Shown here: piece after piece, positions 28,342 to 37,239 of the stretch | Layout of the letters: every line of letters starts with the position of its first letter | Numbering within the stretch: position 1 is the first letter of the stretch | Source of the DNA: Micromonospora sp. WMMD882 | Lineage (GTDB): Bacteria > Actinomycetota > Actinomycetes > Mycobacteriales > Micromonosporaceae | Length of the DNA: 64,000 bases | Direction of reading: 5' to 3' | Assembly: GCF_027497255.1 (NCBI RefSeq) | Contig: NZ_CP114903.1 | Coordinates: forward strand, 2,170,001 to 2,234,000 | Notes under the pieces: generated by a model | Databases searched by the model: none | Told to the model about the DNA's origin: nothing | The model's input: the letters and a program-made list of their open reading frames with translations, nothing else | Program-made: the position numbers and the translations under genes

Positions 28342-28376
28342 CCGTCACGCCGACCACCGGTCGGCCGGCGGTCAGC
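28337..28376. terminator. bidirectional terminator
   Basis: Nested inverted repeats overlap the two stop codons. GCTGACCG (28337-28344) pairs with CGGTCAGC (28369-28376). Inside, GCCGACC (28349-28355) pairs with GGTCGGC (28359-28365) around a 3-nt loop. It serves the convergent lipoprotein and kinase genes. Confidence 0.65.
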
Positions 28377-30114
28377 GTGCCCGTACCCCGGCGAGCAGCC
28401 GGTCCACGAAGCCGGGGTCACTGCCCGACGGGGGCGTCACCTGCACGTAGAGCAGACCGGAACGGTCCGGGCCGAGCCCAGCGGCCTCCACGATCACCGG
28501 TCGGCCCCGGGCGCACGCGTACCGGGCCACCACCCAGTCCACGCCCGCCTGCCGGGTGCGCCGCACCGGCTCGGCGGCGCAGTCCGCGTGCGGACGTTCC
28601 GCGACGAAGCCGTCGGGCGTGGTCCGGGCGGCGATGGCGGCGGAGACGCCCACGAACGCCCCCGGCACCGTCGGGTCCACCGGCCACCGGTCCGGGTCGG
28701 GCGACACCACCAGGGCGGGCTCCAGGCCGCCGTCCGGTCCGTACTGGCCGGCCCAGCCGCTGCCGGCGGCCCGCCAGCCGGGCGGCAACGCGACGGTGAG
28801 CGGCCCGCTGCTCCCGACCGGGACGTCCGGCCGGAGAGCGGACGCGTCCCCGGTCAGGACGCCGGCCACCGCCAGCACCGCGACCCCGGCTCCGGCGGCC
28901 GAGAGCCAGCGCCGCCCACGCCGACGCGGCCCGGCCGACGACGGCCCGCCGGAAGACGCCGACGGCGGGCCGCCGATTTTCCACTCCGGCTCCCACCCGG
29001 CGTCGACCCAGCCACCATCGGCCCAGCCACCGTCGGCCAGGCCACCGTCGACCCGGCCGCCGCCACCCGGGCCGCTGGCATCCCGGCCGTCGGCGATCCG
29101 GCCGTCGGCGGCGGGGCGGCCCGGGGCGTCTGACCGGCCGGCGGTGGGGGCGGCGTCCCGCAGGGCCGCGCGGAAGGCGGCGGCGTCCGGGTAGCGGTCG
29201 GCCGGCCGGTACGCGGTGGCCCGCCGCAGCACCTCCGCCACCGCAGACGGGACACCCTCCCGAAGCCGTGGCGGGCCGTCCCCACCCCGGTCCCACCCAC
29301 CGACGTCCGTACCGGACCAGTCGCGCCCCCCGTCGACGTCCGGGCCGGACCGACCGCGCTCGCCGACGTCCGTACCGACCCGGCCCGGCTGGTCGGCGTC
29401 CGTACCGGACCGACCGGGCTGGTCGGCGTCCGGGTCGGGCCGGACCGGCTGGTCGGCGTCCGAAGGGCCGGCGTCGGTCATCGGGGCACAGGGGGCGCCG
29501 AGCAGCCGGAGACCGAGCCGCCCCAGCCCGTACACGTCGGCGCGGGTGTCCACCACCGCCAGCGGATCGTCCTGCTCGGGGGCCATGTAGCCGGGGGTGC
29601 CGGCCCGCGCGGTCAGACCGGAGGCGGCGGCGAGGGCCTTGGCCAACCCGAGGTCGGCGACCAGCACCCGCTCGCCGTCCGGGTGGGACCGGAAAAGGAC
29701 GTTGCCCGGGGTCAGGTCACGGTGCACCACACCGTGCCGGTGCAGCACGGCCACCCCGGCGGCGATCTCGGCCAGCAGGTCCAGGGCGGCCGGCACGGGC
29801 AGCGGGCCGGCCGCCAACCGGTCGCGCAGGCTGCCGCCGTCGGCGAGGGACAGCACCACGTACGGCCGGCCGTCGGGCAGCTCACCCACCCCGTGCGCCC
29901 GGACCAGCCGGTCGTCGTCGATCCGACGCAGCAACCGGGCCTCGTCCAGGAAACGTTCCCGAACCCGCAGGTCGTGGTGCCAGTTCTCGGCCAGCACCTT
30001 GATCGCCACCGGCGCGTCGAGCAGCGGATCGTGCCCCAGCCAGACCGTCGCGAACGACCCCGTGCCGAGCAGCCGCTCGATCCGGTACGGCCCGATCCGC
30101 TCCGGGCTGGTCAC
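28372..30114 (-). CDS. transmembrane Ser/Thr protein kinase (PknB-like)
   Basis: 580 residues. The kinase domain (about 7-320) has the glycine loop GTGSFATVWLG, K39 (VAIK), the HRDLTPGN catalytic loop (131-138), DLG at 154-156 in place of DFG, and APE at 178-180. Residues 217-278, inside the C-lobe, are a run of 10-residue repeats (DADQPGRSGT and variants). A Gly/Asp/Trp-rich stretch, one membrane helix (about 405-421) and an extracellular domain of about 160 residues follow. The GTG at 30114 precedes TSPERIGPYRI. Such kinases phosphorylate cell-wall and regulatory proteins; its ligand and targets are unknown. It is divergent from a secreted protein. Confidence 0.9.
   Translation of the reverse strand: MTSPERIGPYRIERLLGTGSFATVWLGHDPLLDAPVAIKVLAENWHHDLRVRERFLDEARLLRRIDDDRLVRAHGVGELPDGRPYVVLSLADGGSLRDRLAAGPLPVPAALDLLAEIAAGVAVLHRHGVVHRDLTPGNVLFRSHPDGERVLVADLGLAKALAAASGLTARAGTPGYMAPEQDDPLAVVDTRADVYGLGRLGLRLLGAPCAPMTDAGPSDADQPVRPDPDADQPGRSGTDADQPGRVGTDVGERGRSGPDVDGGRDWSGTDVGGWDRGGDGPPRLREGVPSAVAEVLRRATAYRPADRYPDAAAFRAALRDAAPTAGRSDAPGRPAADGRIADGRDASGPGGGGRVDGGLADGGWADGGWVDAGWEPEWKIGGPPSASSGGPSSAGPRRRGRRWLSAAGAGVAVLAVAGVLTGDASALRPDVPVGSSGPLTVALPPGWRAAGSGWAGQYGPDGGLEPALVVSPDPDRWPVDPTVPGAFVGVSAAIAARTTPDGFVAERPHADCAAEPVRRTRQAGVDWVVARYACARGRPVIVEAAGLGPDRSGLLYVQVTPPSGSDPGFVDRLLAGVRAR
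29281..29466 (-). repeat. 30-bp-period coding repeats in the kinase domain
   Basis: Six degenerate units of about 10 codons encode DADQPVRPDP, DADQPGRSGT, DADQPGRVGT, DVGERGRSGP, DVDGGRDWSGT and DVGGWDRGG. The nucleotide repeats are strongest at 29380-29466. They expand a loop in the kinase C-lobe. Confidence 0.8.
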
Positions 30115-30198
30115 CGCGCCACCATCCACTCCCCGCCACGTCCGCCCGGCGGTGGCTCGACAGTAGACGGCGCGCCGCTGCCGGCGTCGCCCCGGCCG

Positions 30199-30265
30199 CC
30201 CCGGCGCGGCGCGCCCCGCCACCCCGGCGCGGCGCGCCCCGCCACCCCGGCGCGGCGCGCCCCGG
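30199..30265. repeat. 23-bp tandem repeat, about three copies
   Basis: Copies at 30199-30221 and 30222-30244 are identical, and a third (30245-30265) breaks after 20 matching bases. The unit begins CCCCGGCGCGGCGCGCCC. It lies in the 287-bp spacer between the divergent kinase and secreted-protein genes, about 85 bp from the kinase start. Confidence 0.85.
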
Positions 30266-30401
30266 CCGCCCCACGGTCGCCGACGAGCCGGGCGAACGGA
30301 CCCGCAGACGGGGGCGGAAACGGTCGGAGATCCGACGAACCGGCCCCGCGTCCGGGGAGACGAACAGAGCAAGGACACCCGCACCGCGAGGAGGAACTCC
30401 C

Positions 30402-31025
30402 GTGAACCGTCTCCGCTACCCCGCCGGCCGCGCCCGGTCGGCAACCGCCGTGCTCACCGCGCTGCTGGTCACGGCCGCTCTGACGCCCCTCACCGGGGCG
30501 GCCCCGGCGACCGCCGCTGCCCGCCCGACGACCGCCGGGCCGTCGACCGACCGGGCCACCCCACCCCAGGCCCGCCCCGCGGCCACCCGGACGCTGAGCG
30601 TGCGGGGCGCCGGACCGTACCGGATCGGTCGGAGCCTCGACGGTCTGACGGCGGCCGGTCTGATCGACTCGGTCGCGCCGGGCTGCGGCGACGTGCTCGT
30701 CGCCGGCGCCACCGGGCAGTGGGCCGGCGTGATCCTGCTGACCTTCCGGGCCGGTCGGCTGGTGGCCGTGGGCACCGCCACCCGGCCGCCGTCCTCGCCC
30801 GCCGGGGCCGGCGTCGGCATGACCTTCGACGACCTGGAGCGGATCTACGGCCCGCGCGGCGCGTTGGTCCACGACGAGGTGACCGGCCGGTCGGCGTACC
30901 TGGTCCGGATCGGCGACCGGGTCGAACTGTTCAGCGACCACCCGATCCGCGACGGCGTCGGATACTTCGAGGCCGGTCTGGGCTCGCACCTCGCCCCCTC
31001 GTCGCGGGCCGGACGGGCCTGCTGA
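30402..31025 (+). CDS. secreted protein of unknown function
   Basis: 207 residues. Residues 1-40 are a signal peptide (basic start, ALLVTAALTPLTG core, cleavage near AAA). An Ala/Pro/Thr-rich spacer leads to a globular domain at about 62-195 with the phrases GPYRIGRSLDGLTAAGLIDSV, PGCGDVLV and MTFDDLERIYGPRG, a layout like small secreted repeats that pair a beta hairpin with a helix. The GTG at 30402 follows GAGGAGG at 7-8 nt. It is divergent from the membrane kinase. I do not recognise the family; a link to the kinase's extracellular domain is only suggested by position. Confidence 0.75.
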   Translation: MNRLRYPAGRARSATAVLTALLVTAALTPLTGAAPATAAARPTTAGPSTDRATPPQARPAATRTLSVRGAGPYRIGRSLDGLTAAGLIDSVAPGCGDVLVAGATGQWAGVILLTFRAGRLVAVGTATRPPSSPAGAGVGMTFDDLERIYGPRGALVHDEVTGRSAYLVRIGDRVELFSDHPIRDGVGYFEAGLGSHLAPSSRAGRAC

Positions 31026-31325
31026 GTCCACACCCGACGGTCGGCCCGGCGGCGCCGCCGATGAGCTAGAGTGCTCGACGTGACTGCCGGGTCGGCCGAG
31101 AGCCGTTCACGAGTGAGGTTCATCCCGGCCCTGGCGTGACCGCCGGGTCCGCGAGAGGCCCGCCTCTCCCCTTCTCCTTCGCTGCCGCCACCACCGACGG
31201 CCCGCCCCGGGCGCCCGCCGCCGGTGGTCGCCACTGGTCGCCGCGCTCGTCGGGACACCGACGCCCCCGGCGACTCCTGCCGCCGTACCAGGGCGGACCC
31301 TGACGCGAACGAGAAGGAACAGGAC
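31026..31325. other. 300-bp spacer with a leaderless micro-ORF
   Basis: No conventional gene. TAGAGT (31067-31072) is a good -10, and a GTG lies 7 nt past it at 31080, starting the short frame annotated separately. The remaining 186 nt up to the nitroreductase gene would be its leader; it is C-rich on the plus strand and shows no clear riboswitch or terminator. Confidence 0.4.
31080..31139 (+). CDS. possible 19-residue leader peptide
   Basis: GTG at 31080 to TGA at 31139 encodes a 19-residue peptide, read as VTAGSAESRSRVRFIPALA. Its start lies 7 nt after TAGAGT, the spacing expected for a leaderless transcript. It lies 186 nt upstream of the nitroreductase-hemerythrin gene. There are no runs of a single amino acid to suggest classical attenuation. 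It may be chance. Confidence 0.3.
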   Translation: MTAGSAESRSRVRFIPALA

Positions 31326-32162
31326 GTGCCGAACCACTTCAACGACGCCATCATCGAGGAGTTCCGAGCCAACGACGGACGGGTCGGTGGCCCGTTCGAG
31401 GGCGGCCGGCTGCTGCTGCTCACCACCACCGGCGTCCACACCGGACGCCCGCACACCACCCCGCTGGGCTACCTGCCGGACTCCGACGACCGGCTGCTCG
31501 TGGTCGCGTCGGCCGGCGGGGCGGACCGGCACCCGCACTGGTACCGCAACCTGGTGGCGCAGCCCCGGGTCACCGTCGAGGACGGGGTGTTCACGTACCA
31601 GGCCGAGGCGACCGTGCTGACCGGGGCCGACCGGGACCGGATCTTCGCCCGGATCGCCGAGGCCCAACCCGGGTACGCCGCCTACCAGGCGAAGACCAGT
31701 CGGATCCTGCCGGTTGTCGCGCTGCGGCAGGTCGCGGGCGGCCCACCGAACGCCACGTCGTTCGGAGCGGCGCTGCGCCTGGTGCACAACGCGTTCCGCC
31801 GGGAGCTGGCCACCGTACGGCGGGAGATCGCCGAGGCCGGCCCACGGGTCGGCGCGCAGTTGCGGATCAACTGTCTCACCGTGTGCCAGGGGTTGGGCTT
31901 CCACCACCGGGCGGAGGACACCGGCATGTTCCCGGCGCTGGCCGCCCGGCCGGAGCTCGCTCCGACCCTGGCCCGGCTGAACGCCGAGCACGAGGCGATC
32001 GCGGCCCTGCTCGACACGCTCCAGCGCGCCGTGGCCGACACCGGGACCACCCCGGCCGCCCTGCTCGCCGAGGTGGACCGGCTGATCGCCGAACTGGAAA
32101 ACCATCTCACGTACGAGGAGGAGCAGCTCATCCCGGCGCTGGACGCCCCGCGCCCCGGCTGA
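31326..32162 (+). CDS. F420-type nitroreductase fused to hemerythrin domain
   Basis: 278 residues, two domains. Residues 5-135 match the deazaflavin (F420)-dependent nitroreductase family (Ddn type), with GRLLLLTTTGVHTGRPHTTPLGY and HPHWYRNLVAQPRVTVE. Residues 145-275 form a four-helix hemerythrin-like domain with a full set of candidate di-iron ligands: H154, H193xxxE197, H222 and H260xxxE264. Ddn proteins reduce quinones or nitro compounds with F420H2; hemerythrins bind O2, NO or iron. One chain may couple the two. The GTG at 31326 follows AAGGA. It stands alone on the plus strand with a long leader. Confidence 0.88.
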   Translation: MPNHFNDAIIEEFRANDGRVGGPFEGGRLLLLTTTGVHTGRPHTTPLGYLPDSDDRLLVVASAGGADRHPHWYRNLVAQPRVTVEDGVFTYQAEATVLTGADRDRIFARIAEAQPGYAAYQAKTSRILPVVALRQVAGGPPNATSFGAALRLVHNAFRRELATVRREIAEAGPRVGAQLRINCLTVCQGLGFHHRAEDTGMFPALAARPELAPTLARLNAEHEAIAALLDTLQRAVADTGTTPAALLAEVDRLIAELENHLTYEEEQLIPALDAPRPG

Positions 32163-32210
32163 CCGGACGGCTCCCGGGCGGACGGGCCACCGTCGCCCGG
32201 GAGCACCCGG

Positions 32211-32783
32211 TCACGACCAGGCCGGCCGGAGCGCCTGCCACTCCCGGTCGAGCATCGCGTAGAGCAGCTCGTCGCACCACTCGCCCTTGACGAACTCGCT
32301 CTCGATCAGGTGCGCCTCGCGCCGCATGCCCAGACGTTCCAGCACCCGCGCCGAGGCGGTGTTGCGGGCGTCCAACCGGCCGACGACGCGGTGCAGCCCG
32401 AGCACGTCGAAACCGATCTCCAGCATCATCCGGGCCGCCTCGGTGGCGTAGCCGCGCCCGCCGTGGTCCGGGTGGAAGACGTACCCGACCTCGCCCTGGC
32501 GGTGCTCGGCGCTGACCCAGAACAGCAGGACGTCCCCGACGACCTGGCCGGTCTCGCGGACCACCACGGCCAGGTCGAGCGCGTCCCCGGTGGCCCGCAG
32601 GACCGTCCGCCGCTGCTTGCGGGCCAACGCCTCCCGGCTGGCCCGCTCGTCGTGCGGCTCCCAGTACAGGTAGCGGGCCACGTCGGCGCGGGACTGGTAC
32701 GCGTGCAGGGCCGCGAGGTCGTCGTCCGTGAACGGCCGCAGGTCGAGCCGCTCGGTACGGATCGGGTAGTCGGGGTTGAGCAC
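32211..32783 (-). CDS. GNAT family N-acetyltransferase (RimJ-like)
   Basis: 190 residues of the Acetyltransf_3 type: TERLDLRPFTDDDLAALHAYQSR at the start, then the acetyl-CoA-binding region GEVGYVFHPDHGGRGYATEAARMML and the conserved LGLHRVVGRLDARNTASARVLERLGM. Members acetylate ribosomal protein N-termini or small molecules; the substrate is unknown. The start is uncertain: GTG at 32783 fits the usual N-terminus, but an open frame reaches 32825. It lies just past yebC on the same strand, 62 bp downstream of it. Confidence 0.85.
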   Translation of the reverse strand: MLNPDYPIRTERLDLRPFTDDDLAALHAYQSRADVARYLYWEPHDERASREALARKQRRTVLRATGDALDLAVVVRETGQVVGDVLLFWVSAEHRQGEVGYVFHPDHGGRGYATEAARMMLEIGFDVLGLHRVVGRLDARNTASARVLERLGMRREAHLIESEFVKGEWCDELLYAMLDREWQALRPAWS

Positions 32784-32845
32784 CCCGGCAGGGTACGCCC
32801 CGCGCCCGGGGACCCGGCCCAGCACCGCCCCCGAGCGGGACCGGA

Positions 32846-33595
32846 TCAGCCGACGGCGGCCATGACCTCGTCGGAGACGTCGAAGTTCGCGAAGACGTTC
32901 TGCACGTCGTCGCAGTCCTCCAGGACGTCGATCAGCTTGAAGATCTTGCGCGCGCCCTCCTCGTCCAGCGCCACGTGCACGCTGGGGATCAGGGCGGACT
33001 CGGCCGACTCGTACTCGACGCCGGCGTCCTGCAGGGCGGTGCGGACGGCGATCAGGTCGCCCGGCTCGGAGACCACCTCGAACGCCTCACCGAGGTCGTT
33101 GACCTCCTCGGCCCCGGCGTCGAGGACCGCCATCATCACGTCGTCCTCGGTGGTCCCGGCCTTGGGGACGATCACCACGCCCTTGCGGGAGAACATGTAC
33201 GACACCGAGCCGGCGTCGGCGAAGGAGCCGCCGTTGCGGGTCAGCGCGGTGCGGACCTCGGTCGCGGCGCGGTTGCGGTTGTCGGTCAGGCACTCGATGA
33301 GCAGCGCGACGCCGTTCGGGCCGTACCCCTCGTACATGATCGTCTGGTAGTCGGCGCCGCCGGCCTCCAGGCCGGAGCCACGCTTGACGGCCCGGTCGAT
33401 GTTGTCGTTGGGGACGGAGTTCTTCTTCGCCTTCTGGATGGCGTCGTAGAGGGTCGGGTTACCGGCCGGGTCGCCGCCACCGGTGCGGGCCGCCACCTCG
33501 ACGTTCTTGATCAGCTTGGCGAACATCTTGCCGCGCTTGGCGTCGATCACGGCCTTCTTGTGCTTGGTGGTCGCCCACTTTGAGTGGCCGGACAT
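32846..33595 (-). CDS. yebC: YebC/PmpR family regulatory protein
   Basis: 249 residues with the invariant start [23 protein letters not shown] and the conserved [14 protein letters not shown] and FSRKGVVIV segments. The family was described as transcriptional regulators and more recently linked to relief of ribosome stalling; which applies here is unknown. The ATG has GGAGG 6 nt upstream. A TAGGAT (33641-33636, minus strand) is a likely -10 about 40 bp ahead. The position between the ruv and pdx genes follows the actinobacterial order. Confidence 0.95.
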   Translation of the reverse strand: MSGHSKWATTKHKKAVIDAKRGKMFAKLIKNVEVAARTGGGDPAGNPTLYDAIQKAKKNSVPNDNIDRAVKRGSGLEAGGADYQTIMYEGYGPNGVALLIECLTDNRNRAATEVRTALTRNGGSFADAGSVSYMFSRKGVVIVPKAGTTEDDVMMAVLDAGAEEVNDLGEAFEVVSEPGDLIAVRTALQDAGVEYESAESALIPSVHVALDEEGARKIFKLIDVLEDCDDVQNVFANFDVSDEVMAAVG

Positions 33596-33756
33596 CTCGT
33601 ACCTCCGTCTGTTGACCCACGCCTCGCGTCGGCAATCCTACCGAGCCTGCCCAGGTCGGTGTCACACCGCCACCGACGCTGCGGGCCCCCGCCGGGTCAG
33701 CGGTGGCGCGGCGTCCCGCCCCCGGGGAGCGCCGCCACGCCACCGCCGGCGACGGG

Positions 33757-34365
33757 TCAGCCGGTCGCCGAGCGGACCAGGTCGACGAAGTACGCGTGCA
33801 GCCGCAGGTCACCGGTCAGCTCCGGGTGGAACGAGGTGGCCAGCAGGTTGCCCTGCCGGACCGCGACGACCCGGCCGGCGCCCGGACCCTCGGTGACCTC
33901 GCCCAGCACCGCCACGTCGGGGCCGACCCGCTCGACCCACGGCGCGCGGATGAACACCGCGTGGAACGGCGCGCCGGCGACCCCGGCCAGCGTCACCGGC
34001 GCCTCGAAGGAGTCGACCTGCCGACCGAACGCGTTGCGGCGTACCGTCATCTCGATCCCGTCGAAGCCCCGCTGGTCGGGGCGGCCGTCGAGCACCTCCC
34101 GGGCCAGCATGATCATGCCGGCGCAGGAGCCGTAGACGGGCATCCCGGCGGCGATCCGCTTGTCGATCGGCTCCCGCACCTCGAAGATGTCCACCAGCTT
34201 GCTGATGGTGGTGGACTCGCCGCCGGGGACGACCAGCGCGTCGACCGCGTCCAGCTCCGCCGGCCGACGCACCGCGACGGCCCGCGCGCCGCAGCCGGCG
34301 AGGGCGTGCAGGTGCTCCCGCACGTCCCCCTGCAACGCCAGCACGCCGATGGTGGGCGCGGTCAT
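33757..34365 (-). CDS. pdxT: pyridoxal 5'-phosphate synthase glutaminase subunit
   Basis: 202 residues, class I glutaminase fold. The nucleophile cysteine is in VYGSCAGMI, the oxyanion segment GGESTT precedes it, and the His/Glu pair is in SFHPELTGD. PdxT releases ammonia from glutamine and channels it to PdxS. It follows pdxS with 4 bp between, so the subunits are made together. Start ATG 34365. Confidence 0.96.
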   Translation of the reverse strand: MTAPTIGVLALQGDVREHLHALAGCGARAVAVRRPAELDAVDALVVPGGESTTISKLVDIFEVREPIDKRIAAGMPVYGSCAGMIMLAREVLDGRPDQRGFDGIEMTVRRNAFGRQVDSFEAPVTLAGVAGAPFHAVFIRAPWVERVGPDVAVLGEVTEGPGAGRVVAVRQGNLLATSFHPELTGDLRLHAYFVDLVRSATG

Positions 34366-34369
34366 CGCC

Positions 34370-35281
34370 TCACCAGCCCCGCTCGGCCAGCCGGTGCGGC
34401 TGCGGGATCTCGTCGACGTTGATGCCGACCATCGCCTCGCCCAGGCCCCGGGAGACCTTGGCCAGCACGTCCGGGTCGTCGTGGAAGGTGGTGGCCTTGA
34501 CGATCGCCGCCGCCCGCTGGGCCGGGTTGCCGGACTTGAAGATGCCGGAGCCGACGAAGACGCCCTCCGCGCCGAGCTGCATCATCATCGCGGCGTCGGC
34601 CGGGGTGGCGATGCCGCCGGCGGTGAACAGCACCACCGGCAGCCTGCCGTTCTCGGCGACCTCCTTGACCAGCTCGTACGGGGCCTGCAGCTCCTTGGCC
34701 GCGACGAACAGCTCGTCGGTGGGCAGCGTCTGGAGCCGGCGGATCTCCTGCCGGATCCTCCGCATGTGGGTGGTGGCGTTGGAGACGTCCCCGGTGCCGG
34801 CCTCACCCTTGGAGCGGATCATGGCGGCGCCCTCGGTGATCCGCCGCAGCGCCTCGCCGAGGTTGGTCGCGCCGCAGACGAACGGGACGGTGAACGCCCA
34901 CTTGTCGATGTGGTTGGCGTAGTCGGCCGGGGTCAGCACCTCGGACTCGTCGACGTAGTCCACGCCGAGCGACTGGAGGATCCGCGCCTCGACGAAGTGC
35001 CCGATCCGGGCCTTGGCCATCACCGGGATGGAGACGGCGTTGATGATCCCGTCGATCATGTCGGGGTCGCTCATCCGGGAGACCCCGCCCTGGGCCCGGA
35101 TGTCGGCCGGCACCCGCTCCAGGGCCATCACCGCGACCGCGCCGGCGTCCTCGGCGATCCTGGCCTGCTCGGCGGTGACCACGTCCATGATCACACCGCC
35201 CTTGAGCATCTCGGCCATGCCGCGCTTGACGCGGGCGGTGCCGACGACGGACGTGGTGGGTTGGGTGGTGGTTTCGGACAC
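34370..35281 (-). CDS. pdxS: pyridoxal 5'-phosphate synthase subunit PdxS
   Basis: 303 residues, a TIM barrel of very conserved sequence ([42 protein letters not shown]). The lysines that form covalent intermediates lie in VMAKARIGH and in [11 protein letters not shown]. With PdxT it makes pyridoxal phosphate from ribose 5-phosphate, glyceraldehyde 3-phosphate and glutamine. The start is a GTG at 35281 with GAGGAG about 9 nt upstream. No MocR-type PdxR regulator is adjacent. Confidence 0.97.
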   Translation of the reverse strand: MSETTTQPTTSVVGTARVKRGMAEMLKGGVIMDVVTAEQARIAEDAGAVAVMALERVPADIRAQGGVSRMSDPDMIDGIINAVSIPVMAKARIGHFVEARILQSLGVDYVDESEVLTPADYANHIDKWAFTVPFVCGATNLGEALRRITEGAAMIRSKGEAGTGDVSNATTHMRRIRQEIRRLQTLPTDELFVAAKELQAPYELVKEVAENGRLPVVLFTAGGIATPADAAMMMQLGAEGVFVGSGIFKSGNPAQRAAAIVKATTFHDDPDVLAKVSRGLGEAMVGINVDEIPQPHRLAERGW

Positions 35282-35448
35282 GGCTGATCGCTCCTCGGCG
35301 GGTCGGGGACGCTGCTGGTCAGAAAAATGCTACGTCCGGCTCAACACCCGACCGACAGCCAATCGAGTCCCGGGTGGCCTGCTCTGTGTCCGTCGTCACC
35401 ACCCGGCCGGCCCCGGGAACTTCCCGCTCCGGTCAGCGTCGCCGCAGG

Positions 35449-35940
35449 TCAGTCGGGGGGCGGGGGCAGGGTGGGGTCGTCCACGTCGAAGTAGCGCGGG
35501 CGCTCGTGCCGGCGACTCATCCGCAACATCCGCACCAGTGGCCGGCGGCGGGCGGTGAGCGCGTCCCGGACCAGGTCGGTGTGCACCTGCCGGGCCAACG
35601 CCAGCCGCCGGCTCGCGGCGACCACCGCCTCGCCCGCCGGGTCGGTCGGGTCGATCCGAGCCGCGCGCAACTGCCGGGTCAGGTCGTTCTCCGCGGCCTC
35701 CCGCTCCTGCGGGCCCGCGTCCAGGGCGATCCGCGCGGCGGCGTACAGCTCCACGCCGTCCCGCTCCTCGGCCAGGACCGCGGCGGCCGCCGCGCGCCGC
35801 AGCAGGTGGGCGTCGAGGGCCCGGGCGGCCGACTCCGCCCGCAGGTGCAGCCGCTCGACCCGGGAGGCCGTCCAGAACAGGTACGCCGACACCAGCGCGA
35901 CCACCGCGACCGCGACCGTCACCCACCACATGCCCGGCAT
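35449..35940 (-). CDS. conserved single-pass membrane protein
   Basis: 163 residues. One N-terminal membrane helix (about 5-24), then a long charged helical region rich in Ala, Arg and Glu (RAESAARALDAHLLRRAAAAAVLAEE, residues 34-60) and a C-terminal tail ending in PPPPD. No enzyme motif. The ATG at 35940 has GGGGAGG upstream. It lies between pimA and pdxS, in the place where other actinomycetes often keep a small membrane protein or a Nudix gene. The function is unknown. Confidence 0.75.
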   Translation of the reverse strand: MPGMWWVTVAVAVVALVSAYLFWTASRVERLHLRAESAARALDAHLLRRAAAAAVLAEERDGVELYAAARIALDAGPQEREAAENDLTRQLRAARIDPTDPAGEAVVAASRRLALARQVHTDLVRDALTARRRPLVRMLRMSRRHERPRYFDVDDPTLPPPPD

Positions 35941-35971
35941 CGTATGGCCTCCCCCTCCCCCGCCGCGCCGG

Positions 35972-37132
35972 TCAGCCCAGCCCCGCCCACTCCTGGTCGA
36001 TGACCCGGCCGTCGGTGGCCTCGATCGCCGCCGCGTACACCTCCAGGACCCGGCGGGCCACCACCGGCCAGTCGTAACCCGCCACCACCTGGTCGCCGCA
36101 GGCGGTCAGCGCGGCCCGGCGCGCCGGATCGTCGAGCAGGTCGACCAGGGCGGTCCGCAGCGCCCCGGCGTCGCTCGTGGGGAACAGCCGGCCGGCCCGC
36201 CCGCCGTCGAGCACCCGACGGAACGCGTCCAGGTCGCTGGCCACCACGGTGGCGCCGGCGGCCAGCGCCTCGGTGAGGATCATCCCGAACGACTCCCCGC
36301 CGGTGTTCGGCGCCACGTAGAGGTGCACGCTGCGCAGCATGCGCGCCTTGTCCTCCTCGGAGACCAGGCCGAGGAAGGTGACCCGGTCCCGCAGGTCGGC
36401 CGGGAAACGGCCGTAGAGGTCGTCGGCCTCGCCCGGCCCGGCGACCAGCAGCCGCAGACCGGGACGCTGCCGGGCCAGCTCGACGAAGGCGTCCCGGAGC
36501 ACCGGGAAGCCCTTGCGCGGCTCGGTGAACCGGCCGAGGAAACCGAGGGCGCCGCCGTCGCCCGGGCCGCACGCGCCCGGCCAGCCCGGCAGCGGCGGCA
36601 CGCCGGCGAACTTCGCCACGGTCACCCCGTTGGGGATCTCCACCGCGCCGCCGTCCATGTGTTCGACCTGCACCTTGCGGGCCAGCGCGCTGACCGCGAT
36701 CCGGGCGGTGATGCGTTCCAGCACGATCTGCAGCACGCCCTGGGCGGCGGCGAGCGCCCGGGACCGGGTCATCGCGGTGTGGAAGGTGGCGACCACCGGC
36801 CCCCGGGCGGAGAGCACCGCCAGCAGCGACAGGCTCAACGTCAGCGGCTCGTGCACGTGCAGCACGTCGAAGTCGCCCCGGGTGATCCAGCGCCGGACCC
36901 GGGCCGTGGAGACCGGCCCGAACGCGATCCGGGCGACCGAGCCGTTGTACGGCAGGGGCACCGCCCGCCCGGCCGGCACCACGTACGGCGGCAGCGGCGA
37001 GTCCTCGTCGGCGGGCGCGAGCACGCTCACCTCGTGCCCGAGGCCGATCAGCGCCTCGGCGAGGTCGATCACGTGGTTCTGCACGCCTCCCGGCACGTCG
37101 AAGGAGTACGGGCACACGATGCCGATCCGCAC
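35972..37132 (-). CDS. pimA: phosphatidylinositol mannosyltransferase PimA
   Basis: 386 residues, GT4 family, GT-B fold. The N-terminus MRIGIVCPYSFDVPGGVQNHV carries the conserved glycine loop, and the donor-binding region is NTGGESFGMILTEALAAG. It transfers mannose from GDP-mannose to phosphatidyl-myo-inositol, the first step of PIM synthesis at the inner face of the membrane. The GTG at 37132 has AAAGG 8 nt ahead. It stands in the order pgsA-patA-pimA, which confirms the assignment. Confidence 0.94.
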   Translation of the reverse strand: MRIGIVCPYSFDVPGGVQNHVIDLAEALIGLGHEVSVLAPADEDSPLPPYVVPAGRAVPLPYNGSVARIAFGPVSTARVRRWITRGDFDVLHVHEPLTLSLSLLAVLSARGPVVATFHTAMTRSRALAAAQGVLQIVLERITARIAVSALARKVQVEHMDGGAVEIPNGVTVAKFAGVPPLPGWPGACGPGDGGALGFLGRFTEPRKGFPVLRDAFVELARQRPGLRLLVAGPGEADDLYGRFPADLRDRVTFLGLVSEEDKARMLRSVHLYVAPNTGGESFGMILTEALAAGATVVASDLDAFRRVLDGGRAGRLFPTSDAGALRTALVDLLDDPARRAALTACGDQVVAGYDWPVVARRVLEVYAAAIEATDGRVIDQEWAGLG

Positions 37133-37239
37133 AGCGTTGGCCTTTCGTTCACTGCCGCGGGGCTCTGCTCCGCCGCTTGTCGCCTTCCGGCCCGGTCACC
37201 GGCCGTCCGTCCCGCCCCCCGCCCGTGCCGGACCGGCCC

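Noticed and set aside
31110..31135. tRNA T-arm-like GTTCATCCCGGCC
   Set aside because: No matching anticodon or acceptor arms can be built around it.
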